NCBI GenBank assembly: GCA_040266255.1
Contig: JBDQEV010000010.1
Location: 1-37,409 of the forward strand
DNA: 37,409 bases
From: Comchoanobacter sp040266255
GTDB lineage: Bacteria; Pseudomonadota; Gammaproteobacteria; Comchoanobacterales; Comchoanobacteraceae
Direction of reading: 5' to 3'
This document shows, in pieces, positions 1 through 7,942 of this stretch. The notes under the pieces are model-generated. The model was not told the DNA's origin. It saw only the letters and a program-made list of their open reading frames with translations, and ran no database searches. The position numbers and the translations under genes are program-made. How positions within the stretch are numbered: the first letter of the stretch is position 1; each line of letters starts with the position of its first letter.

Positions 1-381
1 GTATTAGATACCAAATTCAAAGGTGAATCCATTAGAGATAAACTTGCCAAGTGTACAAAATATGGGGTTAAAATATTAGCTGCATTAGCAGGAGATACAC
101 AAACAAGTATATTTTCAGGGAATCTTGCGGACAGAACACCCATGGAAAGAGATTGTGCTAAAGGGAACTCCCAACCAAATGCAAAAAAACTAAAAGTTAA
201 CTGTAACTCAGATAGCAATAAGAAGTCTGTCACTAGCCATACCCCAAGGACTCAGCCAACCTCAAAGCGCAATAGAACATCAGCACCTGATGATGAGCAT
301 TGTCAACAGAGTCAGTCAAAAACACGCAAAATAGATAACCATGGAGATAGCCACAATAAAAGTACTTTACTGAAAAAGTAG
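1..381 (+). pseudogene. 3' end of an unrecognised accessory gene (partial, probably decayed)
   Basis: The reading frame is open from the first base of the window to a TAG at 379-381, so this is the C-terminal 126 residues of something that starts upstream. The first 45 residues look folded (LAALAGDTQTSIFSG). The rest is polar low-complexity sequence rich in Lys, Ser, Asn and Gln, with basic clusters such as KKLK and SKRNR. No family is recognised. Its 3' half (about 142-421) has a degenerate second copy at about 850-1106, and the DNA that follows holds a second gene remnant in another frame. I therefore treat it as part of a decaying accessory gene, possibly effector-like. It could still be a functional C-terminus; the upstream sequence would decide. 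Confidence 0.5.
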
Positions 382-399
382 CTTTGTATTTAAATCTGA

Positions 400-738
400 G
401 GCTATAAAACTCTAAAATCTTCAATTCAAATCATATCAGATAGACTCTGTACTCATCAAATTGATCCAAAGATATTAGATGTCCTAAATTATGGTATACC
501 TATTAAAGACCTATTCTTAGCCAAAGAGGAAATAGAAAGAGCAAAGAATATACAAAGACATGAAGCTGATACCAAAATTCAAAAAGCCTGTAGAGAAAAA
601 AATGCACACAAAGCTTCCAAATTTAATGCGCAGTGCATCAGTGCTGCTGCACTTCTTGGCACAGTAGCATCAGCTATAGCCTTGCATTATGTTTTTGCTA
701 CTTCTGAGAATAACGGTACGAATACACCTGGCTTCTAA
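400..738 (+). pseudogene. 5'-truncated remnant of a gene encoding a C-terminally membrane-anchored protein
   Basis: A frame open from 400 to the TAA at 736-738 has no ATG, GTG or TTG near its beginning, but the translation looks like real protein. A charged, helical stretch (KEEIERAKNIQRHEADTKIQ) is followed by a hydrophobic segment, AALLGTVASAIALHYVF, and a 12-residue polar tail. The arrangement resembles the C-terminus of the ankyrin-like protein at 8602-9141, whose membrane segment also ends in a LHY motif near the C-terminus. A good intrinsic terminator follows at 777-799, as expected for the end of a gene. It may once have been continuous with the frame ending at 381, with a shift and an insertion between them. 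Function is unknown. Confidence 0.5.
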
Positions 739-776
739 TGCATTCTGACGTTAGACTTATAAGTATTAACGTGAAG

Positions 777-799
777 GTACACTTTGTAGTGTGCTTTTT
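777..799 (+). terminator. Intrinsic terminator after the decayed gene
   Basis: A seven-pair stem, GTACACT with AGTGTGC (one T-G wobble), closes a TTGT loop and is followed at once by TTTTT. It lies 39 bases after the stop codon of the remnant at 400-738, so the remnant still carries its original 3' end signal. Confidence 0.65.
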
Positions 800-1092
800 C
801 ATTTCTCAATACTCAAAACGCTCTCTGAATATAACTTACCAATACTAATGAGACCTGAAATAGCAAAGGCCAATAAAACAAGATTAGACTGCAGATAAAA
901 TAGTAGTGAGAAGCGCGTCACACATCATACTCCGAAGACTTAGTCAGCCTAACGCGTACTAGAACATCAGCATCTGATGATGAGTACTCTCGACAAAATT
1001 ATATAATTAGTCAATATGCAATGAAGGCAACTATGTTATATCTTTAATAAAAGTGTTTTATTGAGAAAATCGTTTTGCACTCAAGTTTGAGG

Positions 1093-1356
1093 TTATAAAA
1101 CTCTGAAACCTTTATCTACTGTTGGATTTTTGATCACTTCTACTTTTAGCTCTGTTGATGAGCTTGGATATTTTCCAATCTTAGCCAACCATTTTTCTAC
1201 TTTATCTGGACTGCCAGTTGCTTCCAGAATGACAGTGCCATCCTGTAAATTTTTGGCATAACCTTTAATTCGATATTGATGTGCTCGAAGTTTTGCATGT
1301 GCACGAAAACCAACACCCTGAACATTTCCTTTTGCTATGACTTGTATAGTATTCAT
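1093..1356 (-). CDS. acyP: Acylphosphatase
   Basis: This 87-residue protein has the usual length and layout of acylphosphatase, a small cytoplasmic enzyme that hydrolyses carboxyl-phosphate bonds of acyl phosphates. The signature GNVQGVGFR at residues 10-18 supplies the phosphate loop and catalytic Arg18. GYAKNLQDGTV at 32-42 supplies catalytic Asn36, which orients the water. The C-terminal GFRVL strand is also typical. The start codon overlaps the mutL stop by one base (TAATG), so it is translated after mutL and is probably the last gene of the recA-recX-mutL-acyP transcript. The final 14 bases fall in the duplicated block described at 142-1106. The physiological role in bacteria is not settled; the family assignment is secure. 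Confidence 0.93.
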   Translation of the reverse strand: MNTIQVIAKGNVQGVGFRAHAKLRAHQYRIKGYAKNLQDGTVILEATGSPDKVEKWLAKIGKYPSSSTELKVEVIKNPTVDKGFRVL

Positions 1357-3176
1357 TATTGCCCCCTATTAAACATTCCATCTAATTCAGTTAAACTCAA
1401 TTTCTTCCAGGTTGGTCTACCATGATTACAATGACTAGAGTGCAATGTGACTTCCATTTGCCGTAAAAGTGCATTCATTTCCATAATACTAAGTTGTCTA
1501 TTTGCACGAATTGCACGATGACAAGCCATTGTAGAGAGAATTTCATGAACAGCGTCTTCAAGCGGACTATTGAGAAGGTGCTCTTTCATTGTGTTAAGCA
1601 CTGACTGCAACAGTACTGATGCTTGATCATCTTTCAAACTTTTAGGAATTGCTCTTAACAAAGTAGTATTCTCTGCACTCATAGATAAATCAAAACCTAG
1701 TTGATTGAGTAGTAGCATATTCTCCTGAAGAATACCGCTTTGCTCCCCAGATAGCTGACAATCAATTGGCAATAAAAGCGTTTGTGAAGCAATACCCTCA
1801 TTTGCATATTGCGCTTTCATTTTTTCATATAAAATACGCTCATGCGCTGCATGCATATCAACTATTATCATTCCTTCCTGAATTTCAGATAAAATATATA
1901 TTCCCTTAAGCTGTGCGATAGCTTGACCTAGAGCGCCATTTGATTCTATCTGCTTTAATGACACTGGTTCTTGCTCAGCTGGTTCGGTTTGATTGGAAGA
2001 TAAGGAGATTGGCGCAATATGATCTGTTAGTTTTATTTCAGATTGAGAATGTGTTACCGCACATGATTCATGCGCTGCCTGAGGAGTTTCTCTAATGGGT
2101 GAAACTTCAAATGGAGCATGACTTGATGTAACTTGCACTGGTGGAGTTAATAAATGAGATGGTCGCATTGCTTGTAAGCGTTCTTTTGCCAATCGAAAGA
2201 GTAAACTTGTAATTGGTTTGACGTCAATGAATCGAACTTGCTCTTTCGTTGGGTGAACATTCACATCCACAGTTGCCGGGTCCAGTTCTATCCAGAGCAC
2301 AAAACCAGGTTGATTTCTTTGATACATAACATCACTATACGCCTGTTTAAGAGACATAGATAGTGACTGATCCTTTATGCATCGACCATTTAAAAATAAG
2401 TACTGCATATCTCCCTTTGCTCTCTGGAATTGAGGGTCTGTAATATAACCATAAACTTTCAACTCATCGATCTGGCCTGATACCCACAAAGCATGCTGGG
2501 AGAACGTCTCACCCAGAATTTCACCTAGTCTTGATTGATCCTGTGCACTTGTAGCAGCTCGAACCTTCATTGTTTTTTTCTCTGCCTCAAAGTTGAAGGC
2601 AATATGAGGATTTGCCAATGCAACTTTTTTGAAAACATCTTCAATCTGTCTTTGCTCAGATGTAGGTTTCGATAAAAAACTGCGCCTTGCTTTTGTATTG
2701 TAGAATAGATCTGATACCTTAATCTTGGTGCCTCTTACCATTGCACAAGGCTTCAATTGTAAAGAGTTTGACAATTCTGCGCTAGCATCCACCTGCCAGC
2801 CATGACTACTGCCTTCAACCGCAGACGCTAAAGATACTTTTGAAACGGATAGAATACTTGCTAATGCCTCGCCTCTAAAACCCATGGTTGCAATTTGCTC
2901 GAGATCTTCAATCTCTATCAGCTTACTTGTTGCATGAGCACTCAAGGCCATTTGCAACTGCTCTTTTGGAATACCACAGCCATTATCTAATACTGTGATT
3001 GATGACATCCCTCCATCTAAGACACTTAAGTGAATTGTTGTTGCACCTGAGTCCACTGCATTTTCCAATAGCTCCTTTGCCGCGTCTTTTGGTCGTGTGA
3101 CAACTTCTCCTGCTGCAATCTGATTTTTAATTACTTCAGATAAAAACTGTATTTTATGCTTAACCTCAATACTCAC
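1356..3176 (-). CDS. mutL: DNA mismatch repair protein MutL
   Basis: MutL couples mismatch recognition by MutS to strand removal. The N-terminal GHKL ATPase is complete: IAAGEVVTRP, ELLENAVDSGA, DNGCGI and GFRGEALAS in order within the first 110 residues. The C-terminal dimerisation domain carries DMHAAHERILYE at 440-451, which fits the DQHA(X)2E(X)4E metal-binding motif of MutL proteins with their own endonuclease. ACHRAIR and CNHGRP near the end complete the site. This suggests a MutH-independent nicking system, unlike Escherichia coli. The start codon is GTG at 3174-3176, preceded by AAGAGG with an 8-base gap. The gene overlaps the end of recX by 11 bases and acyP by one, so translation is probably coupled. 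The length, 606 aa, is normal. Confidence 0.97.
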   Translation of the reverse strand: MSIEVKHKIQFLSEVIKNQIAAGEVVTRPKDAAKELLENAVDSGATTIHLSVLDGGMSSITVLDNGCGIPKEQLQMALSAHATSKLIEIEDLEQIATMGFRGEALASILSVSKVSLASAVEGSSHGWQVDASAELSNSLQLKPCAMVRGTKIKVSDLFYNTKARRSFLSKPTSEQRQIEDVFKKVALANPHIAFNFEAEKKTMKVRAATSAQDQSRLGEILGETFSQHALWVSGQIDELKVYGYITDPQFQRAKGDMQYLFLNGRCIKDQSLSMSLKQAYSDVMYQRNQPGFVLWIELDPATVDVNVHPTKEQVRFIDVKPITSLLFRLAKERLQAMRPSHLLTPPVQVTSSHAPFEVSPIRETPQAAHESCAVTHSQSEIKLTDHIAPISLSSNQTEPAEQEPVSLKQIESNGALGQAIAQLKGIYILSEIQEGMIIVDMHAAHERILYEKMKAQYANEGIASQTLLLPIDCQLSGEQSGILQENMLLLNQLGFDLSMSAENTTLLRAIPKSLKDDQASVLLQSVLNTMKEHLLNSPLEDAVHEILSTMACHRAIRANRQLSIMEMNALLRQMEVTLHSSHCNHGRPTWKKLSLTELDGMFNRGQ

Positions 3177-3537
3177 CTGTAAAACCTCTTCGATACAAAT
3201 ATTGTTTCAACTTAATCCTCTCTTTTCGTCCTGCTTTTCTTAAAGCAATTTGATAAGCTTGGCACCAATCAAAGTCATCTTGATAAAAAGATAATCCCAT
3301 TTGTGCCAAAAGCATCTTGATATAATTTGGCCCATACCCCCTAGCCTGTAAACTGCCTACTTTTGCAATTTTAAAACGCTCATCACAGATCAATCGTCTT
3401 GCTACATAGTCTTGCATTACAGGCTCTATATCATCTGTAGAATAACCCTTCTGATGAAGCTTTTGTCTTGCTTCATTGACTGCATACTCTCTTCTAGAAA
3501 GCATCGATAAAAGCGCTTGTTCTACCTCAAGACTCAT
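3166..3537 (-). CDS. recX: Regulatory protein RecX
   Basis: RecX binds RecA filaments and modulates their growth; it is typically encoded directly after recA, as here. The 123-residue protein is all helical, with recognisable family elements: ALLSMLSRREYAVNEARQKL at the N-terminus, then RLICDERFKIAKV, RGYGPNYIKMLL and a final LYRRGF. I start at the ATG at 3535-3537 because the family usually begins close to the SLEVEQALLSMLSRRE segment; the frame also allows an ATG nine codons earlier at 3564. Either way the gene begins inside the last codons of recA, pointing to translational coupling. It ends 11 bases inside the beginning of mutL. Sequence conservation in this family is low, but context makes the call strong. 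Confidence 0.92.
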   Translation of the reverse strand: MSLEVEQALLSMLSRREYAVNEARQKLHQKGYSTDDIEPVMQDYVARRLICDERFKIAKVGSLQARGYGPNYIKMLLAQMGLSFYQDDFDWCQAYQIALRKAGRKERIKLKQYLYRRGFTGEY

Positions 3538-4540
3538 CTTTCTGCTTTGGTAATAACTTATCACGAATCTGAACTTCTATCTCTTCTGCAAGGCTTGGAT
3601 TAGTTGCTAAAAAGTCTCTCACCTTATCTTTTCCCTGTCCGAGCTTTTGTCCTTGATAACTATACCAAGAACCTGACTTCTCCATTACATTTTGAGCAAC
3701 GCCAATATCAATCAACTCACCTAACTTAGAAATACCCTGGCTATATAAAATATCAAAATTAACAGTTTGAAACGGTGGAGCCATTTTATTCTTCACAACT
3801 TTGACCCTTGTTTCATTACCAACAATCTCATCACCTTTTTTGATTGCACCTGTACGTCTAATGTCTAAACGCACTGATGAATAGAATTTAAGAGCATTAC
3901 CACCTGTTGTTGTTTCTGGATTCCCAAACATCACCCCTATCTTCATTCTTAACTGATTAATAAAAATCACCAATGTATTTGATCGTTTGATATTTGCAGT
4001 GAGTTTCCTCAGCGCTTGAGACATCAGCCTTGCTTGTAAACCAACATGACTATCCCCCATGTCTCCTTCAATCTCTGCTCTCGGTGTTAATGCTGCAACT
4101 GAATCAATAACAACAAGATCAACTGATCCGGATGAAACCAACATATCTGTAATTTCTAATGCTTGCTCCCCAGTATCTGGCTGAGACACCAATAGTGAAT
4201 CTAAATCTACACCTAATTTTTGAGCATAGATTGGGTCTAATGCATGCTCTGCATCAATGAAAACTGCATTACCACCATTCTTTTGGCAATCTGCAATACA
4301 GTGTAGTGTTAATGTTGTTTTACCTGAAGACTCCGGCCCATAAATCTCTACAATTCTGCCTGCAGGAAGGCCTCCTATGCCAAGCGCTGCATCGAGTGCG
4401 ATTGACCCTGAGGAGTAAGTCTTAACATGTTCAACTGGCGCATCACCTAATCGCATCACTGAACCTTTGCCCCACTGTCTGTCGATATCTTTTATTATTG
4501 CACTAAGTGCGGCATCATCACGTTTTTTAGTTGTAGACAT
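3527..4540 (-). CDS. recA: Recombinase RecA
   Basis: RecA forms ATP-dependent filaments on single-stranded DNA, drives strand exchange, and in most bacteria triggers LexA self-cleavage. The 337-residue protein is complete: Walker A GPESSGKTT at 68-76, FIDAEHALD, VVIDSVAAL (Walker B), the L2 loop region FINQLRMKIGVMFGNPETTTGG, and a short acidic tail ending in KDES. The ATG at 4538-4540 follows a strong AGAAGGTGGAG ribosome-binding site. recX, mutL and acyP follow on the same strand without gaps, so damage processing and mismatch repair are probably co-transcribed. A promoter with a perfect TATAAT lies just upstream; I see no CTGT-N8-ACAG LexA box there. Confidence 0.99.
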   Translation of the reverse strand: MSTTKKRDDAALSAIIKDIDRQWGKGSVMRLGDAPVEHVKTYSSGSIALDAALGIGGLPAGRIVEIYGPESSGKTTLTLHCIADCQKNGGNAVFIDAEHALDPIYAQKLGVDLDSLLVSQPDTGEQALEITDMLVSSGSVDLVVIDSVAALTPRAEIEGDMGDSHVGLQARLMSQALRKLTANIKRSNTLVIFINQLRMKIGVMFGNPETTTGGNALKFYSSVRLDIRRTGAIKKGDEIVGNETRVKVVKNKMAPPFQTVNFDILYSQGISKLGELIDIGVAQNVMEKSGSWYSYQGQKLGQGKDKVRDFLATNPSLAEEIEVQIRDKLLPKQKDES

Positions 4541-4561
4541 ACTCCACCTTCTTTATATCAT

Positions 4562-4590
4562 ATTATAGTATCATATACCCATTTCACTTA
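4562..4590 (-). promoter_or_regulatory. Probable sigma-70 promoter of recA
   Basis: Read on the minus strand, TATAAT (4567-4562) is preceded by TTAAGT (about 4591-4586) with an 18-base spacer. The expected transcription start is about 4555, leaving only some 15 bases before the recA start, with the AGAAGGTGGAG ribosome-binding site inside. The -35 element is poor, so the -10 element does most of the identifying. Confidence 0.5.
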
Positions 4591-4646
4591 ATCTAAAACC
4601 CGAGTTTGCAACAATTAATCATTCATCAAACAATACAAGAAGTTGG

Positions 4647-4675
4647 TTGACATCGATTCATCTGATCATTAACCT
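4647..4675 (+). promoter_or_regulatory. Possible promoter of mutS
   Basis: A perfect TTGACA at 4647-4652 is followed after 17 bases by TAACCT at 4670-4675, a weak -10. Transcription would begin near 4682, which fits the mutS ATG at 4708 and would exclude a start at the in-frame TTG at 4675. Confidence 0.45.
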
Positions 4676-4707
4676 TGAGTCTAAATCATGTTGATATCGA
4701 GAGACAG

Positions 4708-7212
4708 ATGAGCACGAAAAAAACTCCCACACCGATGATGCAACAATATTTAGCAATTAAAGCTGAGCACCCTGATGCACTCTTATTTTACAGGCTTGGG
4801 GACTTTTATGAGCTATTTAACCAAGATGCAATTGATGCTGCAAATCTTCTCAATATCACACTGACAAAAAGAGGAAAGTCAAGTGAAGATGCTATTCCAA
4901 TGGCCGGCGTTCCACACCATGCAGCTGAAAACTACATTGCTAGACTCGTCAAACAAGGCAAACATGTTGTCATTTGTGAGCAAGTTGGTGATCCAAAGCT
5001 TTCTAAAGGCCCTGTAGAAAGAAAAGTAAGCCGAATCATCACACCTGGAACGTTATCAGATGAAGCATTCTTAGATCAGAATGATACCTCTATTGTTGTA
5101 TCTATTGTACAACATAAGAACCATATTGGAGTTGCGTGGTGTGAATGCGCATCAGGCTCCTTTCAAACTGTTGAGGTGAAAACCATTACTCAAGCCAATG
5201 AAGTGATCCAACAAATACAACCCAAAGAGATCATTTATCCTGAAGACCAAAAGATAGATGACTCATATCTAAACATTGCACGCCCGAGAAGTAAATGGGA
5301 TTTCAAATACGATCGTTCTTATGAAAGATTATGTGAGCACTTCAGTGCAAAGGACCTACGAGCATTTGGTTGTGATGATTTAAAAAGCGCAGTAACTGCT
5401 GCTGGTGGGCTACTTGCATATATGAGCCACACAGCTCAGACTCAGCTTTCCCACATTGCCTCACTCTCAGTCCCTACCCTTAATCAATACATTATCATTG
5501 ATCAAGCAACTGCAAGACACCTTGCGCTCACAAAGAATCAAGAAGGCACCTCGCAGCATACCTTATTTTCTCAACTCAACTTTTGTAAAACGCCAATGGG
5601 AGCCCGACTTTTAAAATCTTGGATACAAAAGCCTCTTCGAGATACAGAAGAAATCCAAGATCGGACACAATTTGTTTCTAGAATCATTGATATGCAAGTA
5701 ACTGAACATTATCAAAACTTATTATCTGAAATCAGTGATATCGAAAGAATCAGTGCTAGAATTGGTTTATCATCAGCACGACCAGTTGATTTATTAGGTC
5801 TAGCCAATAGCTTACTAGTACTTCCACATATTGAACAATTACTGGATCAGATCCCAGGTGAGTTACCTGCTTCGTTGAAACAAACACTCAATATCAATCA
5901 AGAGATTGCTCAGCATATACAGAATACAATCTCTGAAGATGCGCCCGCACTAATTCGAGACGGTGGCGTAATCAAAGATGGCGTTGACCCAGAGCTAGAT
6001 GAGCTCAGGTCGCATGGACAGAAAAACAGTGAATTCTTAATTCAACTTGAGCAAAAAGAAAAACAAGCAACCGAACTGAGCAGCCTAAAAGTTGCCTACA
6101 ATAAAGTACAAGGCTACTTTATTGAAGTGAGTATCGCACAAGCAAAATTAGTTCCTTCACATTACAAACCCAAACAAATTCTTAAAAATGTCCAGCGTTT
6201 CACGATTGAAGAACTAGAACGCTTTGAGCAAAATCTCTCACACGCAAGCATCAAAGCACTTGAAAAAGAAAAGATCATCTACCAAAACTTAATTGAACAG
6301 CTCAAGCCCTATATACCTGCTTTACAAAAAATTGCACATAGCATTGCCAGTATTGATATCTTCATCAGCTTCAGCCAGTGTGCTGATGAACATCATACCC
6401 CTGCAGTGCTTACAAAACAGGTTGGTATTGAGATTACTCAAGGAAAACACCCTATTCTAGAGCCATTGCTGAAAGACCAATTTGTACCAAATAACACCCA
6501 TTTAACACACTTACAAAGAATGCATATGATTACTGGCCCAAATATGGGTGGTAAGTCAACTTATATGCGTCAAGTTGCACTTTTAGTGATCATGGCACAT
6601 ATTGGCTGCTATCTACCATGTAGGCATGCTAAAATTGGACCTATTGATCGTATATTTAGTCGCATTGGCTCTGGTGATGACTTAACCAGTGGTCGATCAA
6701 CATTTATGGTTGAAATGAGCGAAGCAGCTTATATCATGCACCATGCAACTGCTAAAAGTCTTGTGATCATTGATGAGATTGGTCGTGGAACCTCCACCTA
6801 TGATGGGCTTGCACTTGCAAAAAGCTGCTGTCTTTATCTTGCTCAGAAAACACAGTGCATCACATTATTTGCGACACATTTCTTTGAACTCACAAAGCTA
6901 TCTAAATCATATCCATATATACAAAACTTCCATCTCACAGCAGCTGAACACGGTGAGCACCTAGCGTTTCTTTACCAGCTACAACCTGGTGCAGCAACCA
7001 AAAGTTTTGGACTTGCAGTTGCAAAATTAGCTGGAATGCCACAATCCATTATCACACATGCTCAACAATACTTAACTGAACTTGAAAATCAGAAAGTAAT
7101 GCAACCGTCTAAACCTAATCCACTAGCGAATATCAATCTTGAAAAGGTTACTCCAAAACAAGCACTCAGTATTTTATATTCCCTCAAACAGCCTAACCTT
7201 CTTGATGAATAA
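4708..7212 (+). CDS. mutS: DNA mismatch repair protein MutS
   Basis: MutS recognises base mismatches and small loops and recruits MutL. The protein is 834 residues from the ATG at 4708. This start is preferred to an in-frame TTG at 4675 because GAGAGA lies just upstream and the N-terminus then matches the family (TPMMQQYL near residue 8). Domain I shows DFYELF at 32-37, containing the Phe-X-Glu mismatch wedge (Phe33, Glu35). The ATPase domain has Walker A GPNMGGKST at 610-618, the GSGDDLTSGRSTFMVEM signature, DEIGRGTSTYDG (Walker B) and FATHFFELT. It is divergent from recA-recX-mutL, so both halves of mismatch repair share one intergenic region. The downstream 7213-7489 stretch shows no clear terminator and no gene. 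Confidence 0.98.
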   Translation: MSTKKTPTPMMQQYLAIKAEHPDALLFYRLGDFYELFNQDAIDAANLLNITLTKRGKSSEDAIPMAGVPHHAAENYIARLVKQGKHVVICEQVGDPKLSKGPVERKVSRIITPGTLSDEAFLDQNDTSIVVSIVQHKNHIGVAWCECASGSFQTVEVKTITQANEVIQQIQPKEIIYPEDQKIDDSYLNIARPRSKWDFKYDRSYERLCEHFSAKDLRAFGCDDLKSAVTAAGGLLAYMSHTAQTQLSHIASLSVPTLNQYIIIDQATARHLALTKNQEGTSQHTLFSQLNFCKTPMGARLLKSWIQKPLRDTEEIQDRTQFVSRIIDMQVTEHYQNLLSEISDIERISARIGLSSARPVDLLGLANSLLVLPHIEQLLDQIPGELPASLKQTLNINQEIAQHIQNTISEDAPALIRDGGVIKDGVDPELDELRSHGQKNSEFLIQLEQKEKQATELSSLKVAYNKVQGYFIEVSIAQAKLVPSHYKPKQILKNVQRFTIEELERFEQNLSHASIKALEKEKIIYQNLIEQLKPYIPALQKIAHSIASIDIFISFSQCADEHHTPAVLTKQVGIEITQGKHPILEPLLKDQFVPNNTHLTHLQRMHMITGPNMGGKSTYMRQVALLVIMAHIGCYLPCRHAKIGPIDRIFSRIGSGDDLTSGRSTFMVEMSEAAYIMHHATAKSLVIIDEIGRGTSTYDGLALAKSCCLYLAQKTQCITLFATHFFELTKLSKSYPYIQNFHLTAAEHGEHLAFLYQLQPGAATKSFGLAVAKLAGMPQSIITHAQQYLTELENQKVMQPSKPNPLANINLEKVTPKQALSILYSLKQPNLLDE

Positions 7213-7489
7213 ACGTTGTTATTCTCATTAATCCAATCACTTATATCATTTAGTTTTTTTAAATAATAATTGGAAAACTATTTCTGACGAACCTCACTCC
7301 TCTCTTATGAAAGACTTCTGGATATAATTAATGATTTATGCAGGTGAAATATAAGATTTTATAATTGAGACAATCAAAATAAAGCAGCACAAAAATCTAA
7401 ATTCATAAAAGCCATTGAAAAGGGATTGTAAGGCCCATCAACCCATTCCAGTTTAGCATGCAACTCCTACAATACATCTGACAATGAGC

Positions 7490-7795
7490 TTAACCAAGAT
7501 GATGCCGCCATCTAGGTCCATCGAAATCTTCTCGCTCATTCGAAGCCTTAGTCATATTGTTCTTTTCCCAATCCAACTCAGCCTGCATTTCATTCAGCAC
7601 TTTTTGATACTGATCAATATCCTCGAACTTCGATAAAAGTTTATTTCCCTCTATGAACATATAATTATCATCATATACGTGAACATTAGGCGAGCAATAT
7701 TTATTCTCTTCTTCGGTCCTATAGCTATTATTATAATCCTCAAGTTCCTTGATTTGCTCTTCAGTTATGTTTGTAGCAAATTCATTATTTATCAA
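7490..7795 (-). CDS. Hypothetical small acidic protein
   Basis: A 101-residue frame, rich in Glu, Asp and Asn, with no recognised domain and no signal or membrane segment. The first codon available is TTG at 7793-7795, with no good ribosome-binding site; the next in-frame Met is residue 46 or so. The start is therefore doubtful and the gene may be a 5'-truncated relic. It lies at the end of a three-gene minus-strand accessory island between mutS and ppa, separated from its upstream neighbour by a terminator at 7825-7863, so it would need its own promoter. Composition (mixed charged and aromatic residues, no repeats) looks protein-like, which is the main argument for listing it. Confidence 0.4.
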   Translation of the reverse strand: MINNEFATNITEEQIKELEDYNNSYRTEEENKYCSPNVHVYDDNYMFIEGNKLLSKFEDIDQYQKVLNEMQAELDWEKNNMTKASNEREDFDGPRWRHHLG

Positions 7796-7824
7796 TATAC
7801 TAGATACATTCTCAATCGTTCAAG

Positions 7825-7863
7825 AAAAAAAACAGACTAGCAATTAGGTGTTGAAAGTCTGTT
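7825..7863 (-). terminator. Intrinsic terminator downstream of the Sel1-like gene
   Basis: On the minus strand an eight-base perfect stem, AACAGACT with AGTCTGTT (7856-7863 and 7831-7838), is followed directly by a run of T (A's at 7825-7832 on the plus strand). The loop is 17 bases. It lies 80 bases beyond the stop of the gene at 7943-8512. Confidence 0.6.
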
Positions 7864-7888
7864 ATAAGAACATCGCTATAACAGTATC

Positions 7889-7942
7889 AGTGCTACTGTA
7901 TTTAACGTTTTGTGAACTCATAATATACACTTGAGTAGCACT
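7889..7942. repeat. Inverted repeat next to the Sel1-like gene stop
   Basis: AGTGCTACT at 7889-7897 is the exact reverse complement of AGTAGCACT at 7934-7942, with 36 bases between. Nested with the left arm is a smaller hairpin, ACAGTA-TCAGTGC-TACTGT. The right arm abuts the stop codon of the gene at 7943-8512. It could shape the mRNA 3' end together with the terminator at 7825-7863, or be the edge of an old insertion. Confidence 0.45.

Larger units (their letters stand above)
142..1106. repeat. Degenerate direct duplication: copy A about 142-421, copy B about 850-1106
   Basis: Copy A (for example CATCAGCACCTGATGATGAG at 288-307) reappears in copy B as CATCAGCATCTGATGATGAG at 965-984. Flanking blocks align by eye in the same order: AAAAGTACTTTACTGAAAAA against AAAAGTGTTTTATTGAGAAA, then TATAAAACTCT at 403-413 against 1094-1104. 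Copy B is littered with substitutions and small indels and has no long open frame. In copy B the last block is the 3' end of acyP, including its stop. Copy A therefore seems to carry a short relic of an acyP 3' end on its minus strand. The 739-1092 gap holds the terminator and copy B; no intact gene is seen there. Confidence 0.65.

Noticed and set aside
233..424. 63-residue minus-strand frame opposite the decayed gene
   Set aside because: Poorly protein-like; its only real signal is the short acyP 3' relic at about 403-421.
4675..4707. TTG start extending mutS by 11 residues
   Set aside because: No ribosome-binding site, overlaps the likely -10 element, and the added residues do not match the MutS N-terminus.
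7370..7431. Possible gene tail (KAIEKGL then stop) between mutS and the acidic protein
   Set aside because: Only about a dozen residues are protein-like; too short to distinguish from chance.
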